Assembly (NCBI GenBank): GCA_034440575.1
Contig: JAOTOL010001431.1
Span: forward strand, 704,501-768,500
Reading direction: 5' to 3'
Source: Imbricaverruca yamaguchii
Lineage: Eukaryota > Arthropoda > Thecostraca > Neoverrucidae
DNA length: 64,000 nt
The position numbers and the translations under genes are program-made. The notes beneath the pieces were generated by a model. It was not told the origin of the DNA, ran no database searches, and worked only from the letters and a program-made list of their open reading frames with translations. Shown piece by piece: positions 63,571-64,000 of this stretch. Position 1 is the stretch's first letter. Each line of letters opens with the position of its first letter.

Positions 63571-64000
63571 GATGTAGAATGGAGCTGATTTTTTTTGGTA
63601 GCATCAGGTATATTCAGAATTCAGAATTCAAGTTGTTTTTTTTCAATGCGTTATTCACAGTCCTGTGCATAAGTTAGAGTTCTGCCGAGGGATCTTCCAA
63701 CGTGGACGTAGCCACGAATTTGGGATATGGGACGAGAAAGCCAATTTTTGTTATGCAACCCCACATAGGCACAATGTTAAATTTCACGCAGTTGGGGATG
63801 CGACTCCCGCCTTCCCGTAGTGGCGCCGCTTATATCTTTCAGTGTCACTGCGACGGATTTCTATGGTTATTTTCAAGGTCGACTATCCTTACCTAGGATC
63901 CGGAGGCATATCTCTCCTGTAACTCCACCTCACCATCCAGAGGGTGAGGTGGTGATGAGGTCTGTGAATTCCTCGGTGATTTTTGCGCTGGGACTGTTCC
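63571..64000. other. Downstream flank, nothing recognised
   Basis: Mixed sequence with a short direct duplication (ATTCAGAATTCAGAATTCA near 63612). No exon or element could be supported. Confidence 0.5.

Overview
This is a eukaryotic, very probably arthropod, genomic window. Short GC-rich exons with canonical GT/AG junctions sit in long, AT-richer introns filled with retrotransposons (CR1/Jockey-type LINEs, Penelope-like elements), tRNA-derived SINEs, MITEs and many minisatellites. No bacterial-style operon, rRNA, CRISPR or phage feature is visible. The sequence alone does not fix the species; a crustacean or chelicerate would fit.

The one host gene I can support lies on the + strand from about 7103 to 61084. 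It is the 3' part of a GDNF-family-receptor-like gene (Gfrl type). I assembled ten candidate exons: 7103-7247, 10015-10139, 19381-19719 (least certain), 46706-46940, 52554-52903, 55142-55473, 55954-56212, 57978-58144, 59192-59323 and 60884-61084. Their splice phases chain without a break (2,1,1,2,1,0,1,0,0). Together they give three cysteine-rich GDNF/GAS1-type domains, a Ser/Thr/His-rich linker, a cysteine-rich membrane-proximal module and a hydrophobic C-terminus typical of a GPI-anchor signal. The 5' exons, including the signal peptide, lie outside the window.

Layout. 1-990: 19-bp minisatellite. 1.0-2.8 kb: small repeats and a dispersed AT-rich repeat. 2.8-5.0 kb: a 5'-truncated LINE on the minus strand. 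6.6-8.7 kb: first exon between a CTGCAG-rich repeat and a 78-bp array. 8.7-19 kb: second exon, a long quiet stretch and a 28-bp array. 19.4-46.7 kb: a ~27-kb intron loaded with transposable elements (LINE and Penelope fragments, SINEs, an ORF1-only retroposon, two kinds of degenerate satellite, TTAA-flanked elements). 46.7-61.1 kb: the 3' exon cluster, where nearly every exon has its own private minisatellite. 61.1-64 kb: 3' flank with a GT/CG tract and a Harbinger-type MITE.

The most unusual observation is at 46905-47640. The 3' end of an exon, its 5' splice site and the first intron bases have been amplified in tandem about eight times, so the intron carries a string of duplicate donors and 27-nt candidate micro-exons. 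More broadly, exons here are hugged by unrelated minisatellites with 7-, 15-, 29-, 40-, 78- and ~80-bp units. Some are open in several frames, and one forms the pyrimidine tract of a splice acceptor.
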